Shown: positions 9,420-17,961 of the stretch, in pieces
Layout: the number at the start of each line of letters is the position of its first letter
Numbering within the stretch: position 1 is the stretch's first letter
Source of the DNA: an uncultured Clostridia bacterium
GTDB taxonomy: Bacteria > Bacillota > Clostridia > RUG12999
Length of the DNA: 38,366 nucleotides
Direction of reading: 5' to 3'
NCBI GenBank assembly: GCA_934792465.1
Contig: CAKVOK010000034.1
Span: 1 to 38,366, forward strand
The notes under the pieces: generated by a model
Databases searched by the model: none
Told to the model about the DNA's origin: nothing
What the model saw: only the letters and a program-made list of their open reading frames with translations
Translations under genes and position numbers: made by a program

Positions 9420-11078
9420 TTGAGAAGAATTAAATCTGTTATTGCACTGCTGGCGATACTTTGCATGACCTTGCAGGCGAGTGCACAGGAAATAATTATA
9501 TACAGCATAACGGCGGTGCAGAATACACTGAAAATCAGCGGAAAGGTATCGGCTTCGCAGAATGAAGAGGTATTGCTGCGTGTAACCGCACAGGACAGCG
9601 GCATGGACGGTCTTGTGTATCTCGAACAAAAAACGGCGGGGGAGGACGGCAGCTTTGAATTTGAGTTTGAGCTGCCGGACGAGGCTTCCGGAGAGGACGG
9701 TTTTAAACCGGAGAAGTATGAAATCAGCATAGGCGCAATGAATGCCGGAGCGGAAGTAAAGGAAATAAAAGAGCATTACGGCAAGGCATACGGCGAATAT
9801 GTCGTCAAGACGGTGAACAATGCCAAGCAAGAAAAGAATGTCGGTATGCTTGAAAAGATAATGGAGGAAGCATCGGAAAGGCTGCTGTTTGATATAAGCG
9901 TATACAACGAGTATATAAACGGCGGCGGAAAGGCTTCGGAAATTGCCGAAAAAATGGTGGATTACGATAAGATAAGCGATATTGACGAAATGGCATATCA
10001 GATGAACCGCATTTCCGCATTGAATATACTGGAGGGTATAAATATTTCCGAAACGGAAAGGCTGAAAAGCTTCCTGTCAAATGAAAGTTATCGGAAATAT
10101 CTCGGATTTGAGGAATCCACGGCATATGGCTTGTTAAATATACTGGAGAAATACAGAACCGAAATTGCTGTGAAATTCAAAGCAAAAACAGCGGGCGGCG
10201 GCGACCCTCAAAAGGCATTTGAATTTGCCGTTATTGCTGTCGGACTGAAAAACGCCGTTTCATATGCAGATGTGAAAAATGTCTTAAACGGAAATGACAA
10301 AATCCTCGGTATAACGCTTGCAAATTACGGATTGACAAACGAACAGCTGGCGAAGCTGGCAGGTGCGGAAATAAATGATTTGGGCGATGTAAAAGGATTG
10401 TTGGAAAAAGCGTCGGCAAGCGGAAGCAAGACGAGCGGCGGCGGAAGCGGAAGCAGCAGCGGAGGAGGGTCGATGATAATAGGGAAAACATCGGACAATA
10501 CTCTGCCTGAGAATATCGAAACCGTAAATCCGTTCAAAGACCTCGGCGGATATGAATGGGCACGGGAAAGCATAGTAAATCTGTATAAGAAAAAGATTAT
10601 AAGCGGAATAACGTCCGAGAGCTTTGCACCGGGAAACGCAGTCACACGGGAAGAATTTGTGAAAATGCTTGTCGGTGCGGCAAATATAGTGTCGTATGAC
10701 GGCAAAATTCCGCCGTTTAACGATGTGGAAAGCGGCACGTGGTATTTCCCTTATGTGCGTGACGCATATTTCAGCGGTATTGTACTGGGGGACGAAAACG
10801 GAAGTTTCGGAACAGGCAGATATATAAAGAGAGAGGATATTGCCGTAATGCTGAAAAGATATTGTTTCCCGAACACCTCGGCTGCGGAGGAAATTCCGTT
10901 TGATGATGAAAGCGACATATCGGAATACGCAAAGGAAAGCGTATCTGTTCTGAAATCGAAAGGAATTATGAAGGGTACGGAAACGAACCGCTTCAATCCG
11001 CAGGCATACGCAACAAGAGCGGAAACCGCAGTTTTGATAAACAGAATTACGGAATTATCTTTGAGCGGAGGAATATGA
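9420..11078 (+). CDS. Secreted SLH-domain protein with C-terminal anchor
   Basis: A 552-aa protein starting at TTG; AGGAGGG at 9407-9413 sits 6 nt upstream and overlaps the end of the preceding gene. The signal peptide ends around QASAQ. Residues 24-110 look like a beta-sandwich. The middle (about 120-335) is helical and rich in Glu, Lys and Ala, with repeated NxLxGI/LLEK-type segments. A Gly/Ser-rich linker (about 336-352) leads to three SLH repeats (about 367-545: F.DL.G..WA, ITSESFAPGNAVTREEFVKML, FNDVESGTWYFPYV, GTGRYIKREDIAVML, FNPQAYATRAETAVLI). SLH triplets bind pyruvylated secondary cell-wall polymer, so the N-terminal part should be displayed on the surface. It overlaps the next SLH gene by 4 nt, implying coupled translation. 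The helical region is not recognised. Confidence 0.85.
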   Translation: MRRIKSVIALLAILCMTLQASAQEIIIYSITAVQNTLKISGKVSASQNEEVLLRVTAQDSGMDGLVYLEQKTAGEDGSFEFEFELPDEASGEDGFKPEKYEISIGAMNAGAEVKEIKEHYGKAYGEYVVKTVNNAKQEKNVGMLEKIMEEASERLLFDISVYNEYINGGGKASEIAEKMVDYDKISDIDEMAYQMNRISALNILEGINISETERLKSFLSNESYRKYLGFEESTAYGLLNILEKYRTEIAVKFKAKTAGGGDPQKAFEFAVIAVGLKNAVSYADVKNVLNGNDKILGITLANYGLTNEQLAKLAGAEINDLGDVKGLLEKASASGSKTSGGGSGSSSGGGSMIIGKTSDNTLPENIETVNPFKDLGGYEWARESIVNLYKKKIISGITSESFAPGNAVTREEFVKMLVGAANIVSYDGKIPPFNDVESGTWYFPYVRDAYFSGIVLGDENGSFGTGRYIKREDIAVMLKRYCFPNTSAAEEIPFDDESDISEYAKESVSVLKSKGIMKGTETNRFNPQAYATRAETAVLINRITELSLSGGI

Positions 11079-13768
11079 GAAATATGAAAAATAAAATATA
11101 TGCTTCAACCGTATTTTTATTGCTGTTTATGTTCTTTGCGGCGAATTGCTTCGCAGCGGACGGTAATATGAATATATATTCGGGAGCGGACGAAACCGAA
11201 TACACGAGAAACGTAAATCTTTTTGCTCATCTGGGGATTTTTGATGCCGCAGCCGAAATAGACAGCGTTGTGACTCGTGCCGATTTCGTTGAAATGCTGC
11301 TCAAATTTGTACGTGCGGACAAGATAGAAGCTCCGGACAGCGTAAAGGGCAGGTTCAAGGATTTGGACGGCGAAAATGATTATATGGCGGAATATGCCGT
11401 TTCCAAGGGATATATCAGTGCATATTCATACGATATGTTCAGGCCGAATGATTATGTTTTGTTTGACGAAGCAGTGAAAGGGATTGTCAAAGCACTCGGG
11501 TATGAGCCTGTGATGAATAAATCGGCAAACGGCGACATACCGGAAACGTCCTATGCGGAAATGGCACAGCGTGCCGGGATTTTCAAGGGCATTGTGCAGA
11601 CGGGCGGATATCCGATTTCATACGGTACGCTGATTAAGCTTTTTAAAAATGCGCTTACCGCCGATTTGGTGGATTATAAATATTACGGCGGCAGGATTAC
11701 GTATTTTATATCCGGCGGCTCGACCGTTCTGAGTGATTTGTATAATGCGGAGAAGAAAAAAGGCATAGTCACGGCAGACAAATATACGGATATTTTCGGC
11801 GACGGTCAGACGGCTGAAAACGGTATTAAGATTGATAATGTGTATTACGATTTTCCGCAGACATACGAAAATCTTGTGGGTCAGAGAGTGGAATATTACG
11901 TCAGCGGAGAAAAACTGATGTATGTATACAGTGTTCAGGAGGACGAAGATTTTCTTGTGATACGCAGCGATGATATAGACGGATTTAAAAACAGAACGTA
12001 TGAATATACCGATGAAAAATCAAAGAAAAAACATGAATCCATTCCGTCAGGCTGTACGGTTATTTACAACGGGCGTGCGGTGAAAGGCTCGTTCGGCACC
12101 ACCGGACCTAATCTGAAGCCGGATAACGGATACGTTAAGTTTATAGACAATAACGGTGACGGAAATTATGATGTATGCATAGTGGAAAATTTCGATACCA
12201 TGCTTGCCGAATCCGTAAGCAGCGGAGATATGAAAGTGTTTGATAAGCTTGTTTCGGGGAAGAGCCTGTCGCTTAAGGATATGAAAGACAGACTTGTTGT
12301 GATTCTCGATGCGGACGGCGGCGAAAAGTCGTTCGACAGTATAAAGCCGGGGTATGTACTGTCCGTTGCGAAGAGTGCGGACGGAGATATGATAAAGATA
12401 ATCATATCGGACAAAAAGGTGTCGGGCGCAATAGAAAAAATAACCGATGACGCTGTTTTTATGAATGATACGGAATATGAAACGAACGGCATAAAGCCGG
12501 ACGGACTTCGCCCCGGAAAAACGGGAAGCCTGAGCCTCGACAAGGACGGGAAAGCTGTTTATTTCGAAGAAAGCGGCGAGATAGATACGGGATATGTTAT
12601 AAAGTCGGGATTTAAAAGCGGCATGGAGGATATTCTTGAGCTGAAAGTTCTGACATCGGCAGGCGATGTAGAAGTTTTGAAATGCGCCAAAAATGTTTTT
12701 GTGAATGACGAACGTGCGAAAAAGCATACGGACGTATACGATGCGCTTGGCGGTTCGGGTGTGTTTACTTATATCAAAAACAGCAGCGGCGAGATATGCA
12801 AGATATATACGCTGTACGACGGAAAGAAAGAAGATTGCCCGAACGAAAGGCTTCAGCTGAACAGCACAATGGCGAACGGTACGGTATATACGGCGTGGCC
12901 GCCGTCATTCAGGGACGGAAAAACATATTTTGATAACAATACGGTTATTTTCTGTATACCGAATAAGCCGGAAAATGCGGAGGACACCGATTTTTACGTA
13001 TGCTCTCTTTCCGCACTTGAAGGGGATAAAGCGTATTCATCGGAAACAAAACCGCTGAAAACGTATAAGCTTGGTGCAGAAAAGCTCGTTGCGGACTGTG
13101 CGGTGATAAACAGCGACTTTATCGTCAAGGACTATCGCATAGGAATAGTTACATCGATTGCAAGAAAAATAGACGAAAAAAGAGATACATATGCGGAAAT
13201 AGGGATATTCAATTACGGCAAAACAGAGCTTTGCAGCCTGTATGACAGCGAGGGCATAAATATAGACGCATTGCCGGCGGCTTCGGCTTCCGTATCGGCG
13301 GCGGATTATAAGCTTGCGGTCGGCGACATAATACTTTACGACAGACTGGAGCAGGACGGAACAGTGAAAATAAAGTCGCTCAGATTGCTCTACGATACGC
13401 AGACGAAAAAATATCTTTACAGGAATGCGTCGAATACGGCTGCGGAATCCACGTCAATGTATTATTACGGAGATGTATACGAAAAGAACGGCAAATATAT
13501 TTCGACGGTAGTTTCCGGAGGAGAGCAGACCTTTGCGAATGTCGGTATAATAGGAGATAATTTTGACAGGTCGCTTGATAATTATCTCGTTGAATACATA
13601 GGTTCCGGTACGGTATGCAAATACATGGCGGACAGGAAGAATCCCGAAGTGGCGTTTGACGTTTCGACGGATGAAATCGTCAGCTATGCCGCAGCAAAGG
13701 ATAAATGCTCAAAGGTGTTTGTATTCAGCACGCTCAGAAATGCTGTTTTATGTTATATTGTCGAATAA
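11075..13768 (+). CDS. Secreted SLH-domain beta-repeat protein
   Basis: An 897-aa protein whose start overlaps the previous stop (ATGA). The signal peptide ends near CFAADG. Degenerate SLH repeats lie at the N-terminus (about 38-185: NLFAHLGIFD, VTRADFVEMLLKF, FKDLDG, FRPNDYVLFDEAVKGIVKALGY). The remaining ~700 residues are beta-rich, with many short segments of the type GYVKFIDNNGDGNYDVCIVENF, some resembling EF-hand or dockerin-like DxNxDG loops, and no catalytic motif I recognise. The preceding SLH protein carries its SLH repeats at the C-terminus, so the pair has opposite topology. Large SLH proteins of this kind next to GH and importer genes are known in Paenibacillus and Clostridia but lack a defined function. 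A surface scaffold or glycan-presenting role is inference. Confidence 0.8.
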   Translation: MRNMKNKIYASTVFLLLFMFFAANCFAADGNMNIYSGADETEYTRNVNLFAHLGIFDAAAEIDSVVTRADFVEMLLKFVRADKIEAPDSVKGRFKDLDGENDYMAEYAVSKGYISAYSYDMFRPNDYVLFDEAVKGIVKALGYEPVMNKSANGDIPETSYAEMAQRAGIFKGIVQTGGYPISYGTLIKLFKNALTADLVDYKYYGGRITYFISGGSTVLSDLYNAEKKKGIVTADKYTDIFGDGQTAENGIKIDNVYYDFPQTYENLVGQRVEYYVSGEKLMYVYSVQEDEDFLVIRSDDIDGFKNRTYEYTDEKSKKKHESIPSGCTVIYNGRAVKGSFGTTGPNLKPDNGYVKFIDNNGDGNYDVCIVENFDTMLAESVSSGDMKVFDKLVSGKSLSLKDMKDRLVVILDADGGEKSFDSIKPGYVLSVAKSADGDMIKIIISDKKVSGAIEKITDDAVFMNDTEYETNGIKPDGLRPGKTGSLSLDKDGKAVYFEESGEIDTGYVIKSGFKSGMEDILELKVLTSAGDVEVLKCAKNVFVNDERAKKHTDVYDALGGSGVFTYIKNSSGEICKIYTLYDGKKEDCPNERLQLNSTMANGTVYTAWPPSFRDGKTYFDNNTVIFCIPNKPENAEDTDFYVCSLSALEGDKAYSSETKPLKTYKLGAEKLVADCAVINSDFIVKDYRIGIVTSIARKIDEKRDTYAEIGIFNYGKTELCSLYDSEGINIDALPAASASVSAADYKLAVGDIILYDRLEQDGTVKIKSLRLLYDTQTKKYLYRNASNTAAESTSMYYYGDVYEKNGKYISTVVSGGEQTFANVGIIGDNFDRSLDNYLVEYIGSGTVCKYMADRKNPEVAFDVSTDEIVSYAAAKDKCSKVFVFSTLRNAVLCYIVE

Positions 13769-13793
13769 AAAATAAAATAACGGAGGTAATGAG

Positions 13794-15263
13794 ATGTTTA
13801 ATTCAAAAGTAAAACGTATCTGTGCGGCGGTGCTTGCGGCAGCTGTGGCAGGCTCGCTTGTCGGCTGTGCGGATAAAACGGAAAAAACGGGCGGTGCGTC
13901 GCCTATAGTATGGTATCTTAAAAAGCCGATTGATAATATGTCGTCATACGATATAGTTATGGGAGAGGCAAACAAGACGATTAAAAAGGAAGTCGGAACA
14001 ACGCTGGAATTTAAGATGATAGAATACGGCTCTTATGATGAAAAGCTGAATGTGCTTTGCGCATCGGGGGACAAATTCGATATTGCATATGTCGAGGATA
14101 CGGCAAAATTTCAGCAGTATATAAAATCGGGCGCATTTATACCGATTGACGATCTGCTTGAAAAATACGGAAAAGATATTCTTGCGATGCGTGACGATAT
14201 TTCAAAGGAATTTTCAAAATACGAGGGCAAGCAGTATGCCGTAGACAGTCAGACGGTGTATTCCGTTGCACAGTCGCTGGTATTTAAAAAGGATTTGGTT
14301 GAAAAGTATAATTTTGATTATAAAAGCGTAAAGAGCTATTACGACCTCGAACCGTTCCTGAAGCAGATAAAGGACAACGAACCCGGCATGATTCCTCTGT
14401 TCCATTCAATGGGAGATTTCGTGAACAATGATGTTTCTTATTCGTCGATAGAGGGAATAGTATTTGACGAGGTAAACGAAAAATTTGTTTTGGAATACGA
14501 CATACCGAAAACAATGGATTTTCTGCGGCTGAAAAATGATTATTACAAGAAAGGCTATATAGCAAGCGACGCAATTTCAAGGGACGGTGCTTCCGAAAGA
14601 AATTCGGGGAAATATGCAGTGTTTAACAACGGCGGATATTATTCCGAGGACGGCTCAAAGGCTACGGCAACGTTCGGATTCCCGTGCGTCGAAACGTTTA
14701 CGGGAAATACGGTAATATCGCCGAAACTGTGCGGAAGAAATGCGATAAGCGCAACGTCTAAGCAGCCGGAGAAAGCTATTCAGCTTCTTAATCTTATATG
14801 GAAAGACGAAAATCTTCTGAATACTCTGGCATACGGTATCGAGGGAGTAAACTATACGGTGAATGAGGAGCGCACAAAGGAACTCGGTAAAAAATCCGTC
14901 AATGTGCAAAGCGGAAACAAGCAGACATGGGCGATATGGCACAACTGGCTCGGTTATCTCTGGGGTCAGTGGGATTCGGCATGGAACAGTGCGGAAGCGC
15001 TTGAAAACATGAAAAAGGTAAATGAAAGCGCAACAAAATCCAAAACGCTCGGTTTTGCATTCGATACGGAACCGGTTAAATCCGAAGCGGCAAAGATTAC
15101 TGCGGCGGCAACGGAGCTCGGCAAGGTTATTCAGTGCGGCTGCATGACGGATTTTGATACATATATGACAGGCGCACGCAAAAAGCTCATGGATTCCGGT
15201 GCACAAAAGGTTCTTGACGAAATGAACAAACAGTATACGGAGTGGAAAAAGAATAAGGATTAG
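13794..15263 (+). CDS. Sugar ABC transporter substrate-binding lipoprotein
   Basis: A 489-aa lipoprotein with lipobox LVGC (lipidated Cys25) and a GGAGG ribosome binding site. It belongs to the family-1 extracellular solute-binding proteins of the LplA/DUF3502 subgroup. The C-terminal segment GFAFDTEPVKSE followed by an amphipathic ...QKVLDEMNKQYTEW tail is characteristic. It captures oligosaccharides outside the membrane and delivers them to the two permeases encoded next (gaps of 26 and 13 nt). Members of this subgroup typically serve complex plant or host oligosaccharides. The exact ligand cannot be read from the sequence; a GH99-like enzyme in the same operon makes manno-oligosaccharides one candidate. 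Confidence 0.92.
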   Translation: MFNSKVKRICAAVLAAAVAGSLVGCADKTEKTGGASPIVWYLKKPIDNMSSYDIVMGEANKTIKKEVGTTLEFKMIEYGSYDEKLNVLCASGDKFDIAYVEDTAKFQQYIKSGAFIPIDDLLEKYGKDILAMRDDISKEFSKYEGKQYAVDSQTVYSVAQSLVFKKDLVEKYNFDYKSVKSYYDLEPFLKQIKDNEPGMIPLFHSMGDFVNNDVSYSSIEGIVFDEVNEKFVLEYDIPKTMDFLRLKNDYYKKGYIASDAISRDGASERNSGKYAVFNNGGYYSEDGSKATATFGFPCVETFTGNTVISPKLCGRNAISATSKQPEKAIQLLNLIWKDENLLNTLAYGIEGVNYTVNEERTKELGKKSVNVQSGNKQTWAIWHNWLGYLWGQWDSAWNSAEALENMKKVNESATKSKTLGFAFDTEPVKSEAAKITAAATELGKVIQCGCMTDFDTYMTGARKKLMDSGAQKVLDEMNKQYTEWKKNKD

Positions 15264-15289
15264 TCCGAAACAAGGAAAGGGTAATTAAT

Positions 15290-16234
15290 TTGTTAAGTAA
15301 TAATACGATTTCGTATAAGAAACGTTCGGCAGAATGGAAGAGATTCAAAAATTCTCTTCCTCTGACCCTGCTTGCGCTGCCGGCGGCAATATATTTTATT
15401 ATATTTAAATATATACCGCTGTACGGCTTGGTATTGCCGTTCAAAAATTATAAATTCGCTCAGGGATTTTTCGGCAGCGAATGGTGCGGACTCAAAAACT
15501 TTAAATTTCTGCTTGACAATTCGCAGCTGTATATAGCAATCCGAAACACCCTTGCGTATAATTTCGTGTTTATAACGCTCGGTATAATTGTGTCGGTCAG
15601 TGTGGCGCTGCTGCTTTTTGAGCTGAAGAACAAATATGTGAAGCTGTATCAGACGTGCCTGTATCTGCCGTATTATATCTCGTGGGTTGTCGTAGCGTAT
15701 GCGGCAAGAGGATTTCTCGATATGGACTACGGTCTGCTGAACAAGATACGTGAGATTTTCGGAAAACCTCATGTGCTGTGGTACAGCGAACCGAGATATT
15801 GGCCGGTGATTATAATTATAGCACAGGTATGGAAAACGTTCGGCGCAAATGCGGTTTTGTATTATGCGGCACTTATGGGGACGGATAATTCGCTGTTTGA
15901 AGCGGCGAAGCTCGACGGAGCGAACAAGCTTCAGACGATATGGCATATTTCCATACCGAGTATTAAGGGCATAATCGTTATGATGACGATACTGAGCATA
16001 GGAAATATATTCTACGGAGATTTCGGTCTGTTTTACAATCTGCCGATAAATTCTTCGCTGCTGTATCCGGCAACGGATATAATAGATACGTATGTGTACC
16101 GTGCGCTTATAGGCCTGGGGGATATGGGAATATCGTCCGCAGTCGGATTTTTACAGTCCGTATTGGGCTTTACGCTTGTGCTGGCGACCAATCTTGCGGT
16201 AAGAAAAATAGACGAAGAAAATTCGTTGTTCTGA
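15290..16234 (+). CDS. Sugar ABC transporter permease (LplB/YteP type)
   Basis: A 314-aa membrane protein with a TTG start; AAGGAAAGGG at 15272-15281 is 8 nt upstream. It has about six membrane segments, beginning with LPLTLLALPAAIYFIIF, and the cytoplasmic EAA loop EAAKLDGA...IPSIKG near residues 203-225 that contacts the ATPase. The family pairs with a YtcP-type permease, which is encoded immediately downstream. No ATPase gene is present, as is usual when a shared MsmX-like ATPase encoded elsewhere energises several importers. Confidence 0.93.
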   Translation: MLSNNTISYKKRSAEWKRFKNSLPLTLLALPAAIYFIIFKYIPLYGLVLPFKNYKFAQGFFGSEWCGLKNFKFLLDNSQLYIAIRNTLAYNFVFITLGIIVSVSVALLLFELKNKYVKLYQTCLYLPYYISWVVVAYAARGFLDMDYGLLNKIREIFGKPHVLWYSEPRYWPVIIIIAQVWKTFGANAVLYYAALMGTDNSLFEAAKLDGANKLQTIWHISIPSIKGIIVMMTILSIGNIFYGDFGLFYNLPINSSLLYPATDIIDTYVYRALIGLGDMGISSAVGFLQSVLGFTLVLATNLAVRKIDEENSLF

Positions 16235-16247
16235 GGGGGTGCGGATA

Positions 16248-17150
16248 TTGAAAAGAAATGAATCGTTAAGGATAAAAGAAGAACGCTCTTTCGGGATATT
16301 CAGCCATATTGTGCTTATAATTCTGACTGTCTGCTGCGTATATCCGTTCCTTATAATACTCGGCTCATCGTTTGAATCGCAGGAACAGCTGATGTCAACC
16401 GGATACAGGGCATTTCCGAAAGCATTCAGCCTTGAAGCCTACGAAGCGGTATTTGCATATCCGAAAAGAATACTTGACGCATACAAGGTTACGGCACTTG
16501 CGTCGCTTATAACGGTTGTCGGAGGATTGTTTCTGGAAGGTACGCTCGGATACGTAATAAGCAGAAAGGACTATCCGTACAGACGGGGATTGTCGCTTGC
16601 GATATTTTTCACAATGCTGTTCAACGGCGGACTTGTACCGTCATACATACTTATATCAAACTGGCTGAATCTGAAAGACAGCATATGGGCACTTGTGCTG
16701 CCGGGAATGGCGGGCGCATGGCACGTGCTGATGTTCAAGACATTCTTTATGTCAATTCCGACGGCGCTTATAGAATCGGCGAAGATAGACGGGGCAAAGG
16801 AATTTAAAATATTTTATAAAATTGTTATTCCGCTTGCAAAACCGGCATTTGCGTGTATCGGTCTGTTTCTGCTTCTCCAGGCATGGAACGACTGGTATAA
16901 TTCCCTTTTGTATATCGAGGACGAAACAAAGGTTGAATTGCAATATTTGCTCATATCGCTTATGAAAAATATCGAAAAACTCAGCAATCCGGACAGTATG
17001 CAGGCATTGAACGGCGCAAATCAGAAATTGCCGACGCTCAATTCGAGAATGGCGATGTGCGTTGTGGCGGCAGGGCCTATACTTGTTGTATTTCCGTTTT
17101 TTCAGAAATACTTTGTGAAAGGCTTGACAGTAGGCTCGGTAAAAGGATAA
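16248..17150 (+). CDS. Sugar ABC transporter permease (YtcP type)
   Basis: A 300-aa inner-membrane permease. A GTG at 16239 is in frame but is itself part of the G-rich ribosome binding site (GAGGGGG, 16233-16239). The TTG at 16248, 8 nt further on, is therefore the likelier start, giving MKRNESL. About six membrane segments are visible, plus the EAA loop ESAKIDGAKEFKIF...IPLAKP. It ends with the family-typical PFFQKYFVKGLTVGSVKG. It forms the heterodimeric channel with the preceding permease. Confidence 0.92.
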   Translation: MKRNESLRIKEERSFGIFSHIVLIILTVCCVYPFLIILGSSFESQEQLMSTGYRAFPKAFSLEAYEAVFAYPKRILDAYKVTALASLITVVGGLFLEGTLGYVISRKDYPYRRGLSLAIFFTMLFNGGLVPSYILISNWLNLKDSIWALVLPGMAGAWHVLMFKTFFMSIPTALIESAKIDGAKEFKIFYKIVIPLAKPAFACIGLFLLLQAWNDWYNSLLYIEDETKVELQYLLISLMKNIEKLSNPDSMQALNGANQKLPTLNSRMAMCVVAAGPILVVFPFFQKYFVKGLTVGSVKG

Positions 17151-17165
17151 AATAATAGTATAAGG

Positions 17166-17181
17166 AAAATAATATTATTTT
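17166..17181. promoter_or_regulatory. Perfect A/T palindrome before the response regulator
   Basis: A 16-base perfect palindrome (AAAATAATATTATTTT) lies in the 49-nt gap between the permease and response regulator genes, just upstream of the GGGAGAG ribosome binding site. It might be an operator or a weak transcript-processing stem; being purely A/T it could also arise by chance. Confidence 0.3.
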
Positions 17182-17199
17182 ATTTGGGAGAGTGAATGT

Positions 17200-17961
17200 A
17201 TGTACAGAGTAATGTTGGTTGATGATGAGATATGGTCGCTGAAAACATCGGAAAAGCTTTTTCGCTGGGAGGAATACGGGTTTGAGGTTGCGTATTCGTA
17301 TACGGACGCAAAGCAGGCACTTGAAACACTGAAAAACGAGCACATAGACGTGCTGCTTCTCGATATGTGTATGCCGGGAATCTCCGGAACGGATATGCTG
17401 AAACTCGTAAGAGAATATAATAAAAAAGTTAAAATAGTAATATTGAGCGGATATTCACGCTTTGAATTTGCGCAGACGGCAATAAAATACGACGTATTTG
17501 AATATTGCCTGAAACCGCTTTCGGAATTTGATGCAACCGATGTTATAACAAGGCTTAAAGAGGTTTTGGACAGCGAAACCGGTGCAGTGGACAAGATTAA
17601 TGCCGATAATGCGATTGAAAATATAAAATTCAATGAAATGATTAAATATATCAATAAGCATTACAGGGAAAAGCTTTATCTGAGCGAGCTTGCCGGGAAG
17701 TTTGATATAAATCTTACGTATTGCTGCTACCTCTTCAAGAAATATTTCAATTGCGGATTCACGGATTATGTATTGGATTACAGAATGAGGCAGGCGGTTA
17801 TCCTGCTGACGGAAAGCAAGATGAATATAGATAAAATAGCGGAATATCTGAACTACGATTATGTGTATTTTAATAAGCTGTTTAAAAAATATTTCAATAA
17901 AACACCTCGTCAGTACAGAGTAGATTATATAAAGGCGGATAACGGCGATGAGAAAAAGTAA
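17200..17961 (+). CDS. AraC-type response regulator, short YesN-like
   Basis: A 253-aa protein with an N-terminal receiver domain (1-120: acidic DDE at 8-10, phospho-acceptor D55 in LLLDMCMPG, S83, K105) and a C-terminal AraC double helix-turn-helix (about 145-247, ending in YFNKLFKKYFNKTPRQYR). It is much shorter than typical YesN proteins (often about 350-540 aa) because almost no linker separates the two domains. Its partner kinase overlaps it by 14 nt. Such pairs normally activate the neighbouring importer and glycosidase genes when the sensor detects an extracellular sugar. Confidence 0.93.
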   Translation: MYRVMLVDDEIWSLKTSEKLFRWEEYGFEVAYSYTDAKQALETLKNEHIDVLLLDMCMPGISGTDMLKLVREYNKKVKIVILSGYSRFEFAQTAIKYDVFEYCLKPLSEFDATDVITRLKEVLDSETGAVDKINADNAIENIKFNEMIKYINKHYREKLYLSELAGKFDINLTYCCYLFKKYFNCGFTDYVLDYRMRQAVILLTESKMNIDKIAEYLNYDYVYFNKLFKKYFNKTPRQYRVDYIKADNGDEKK

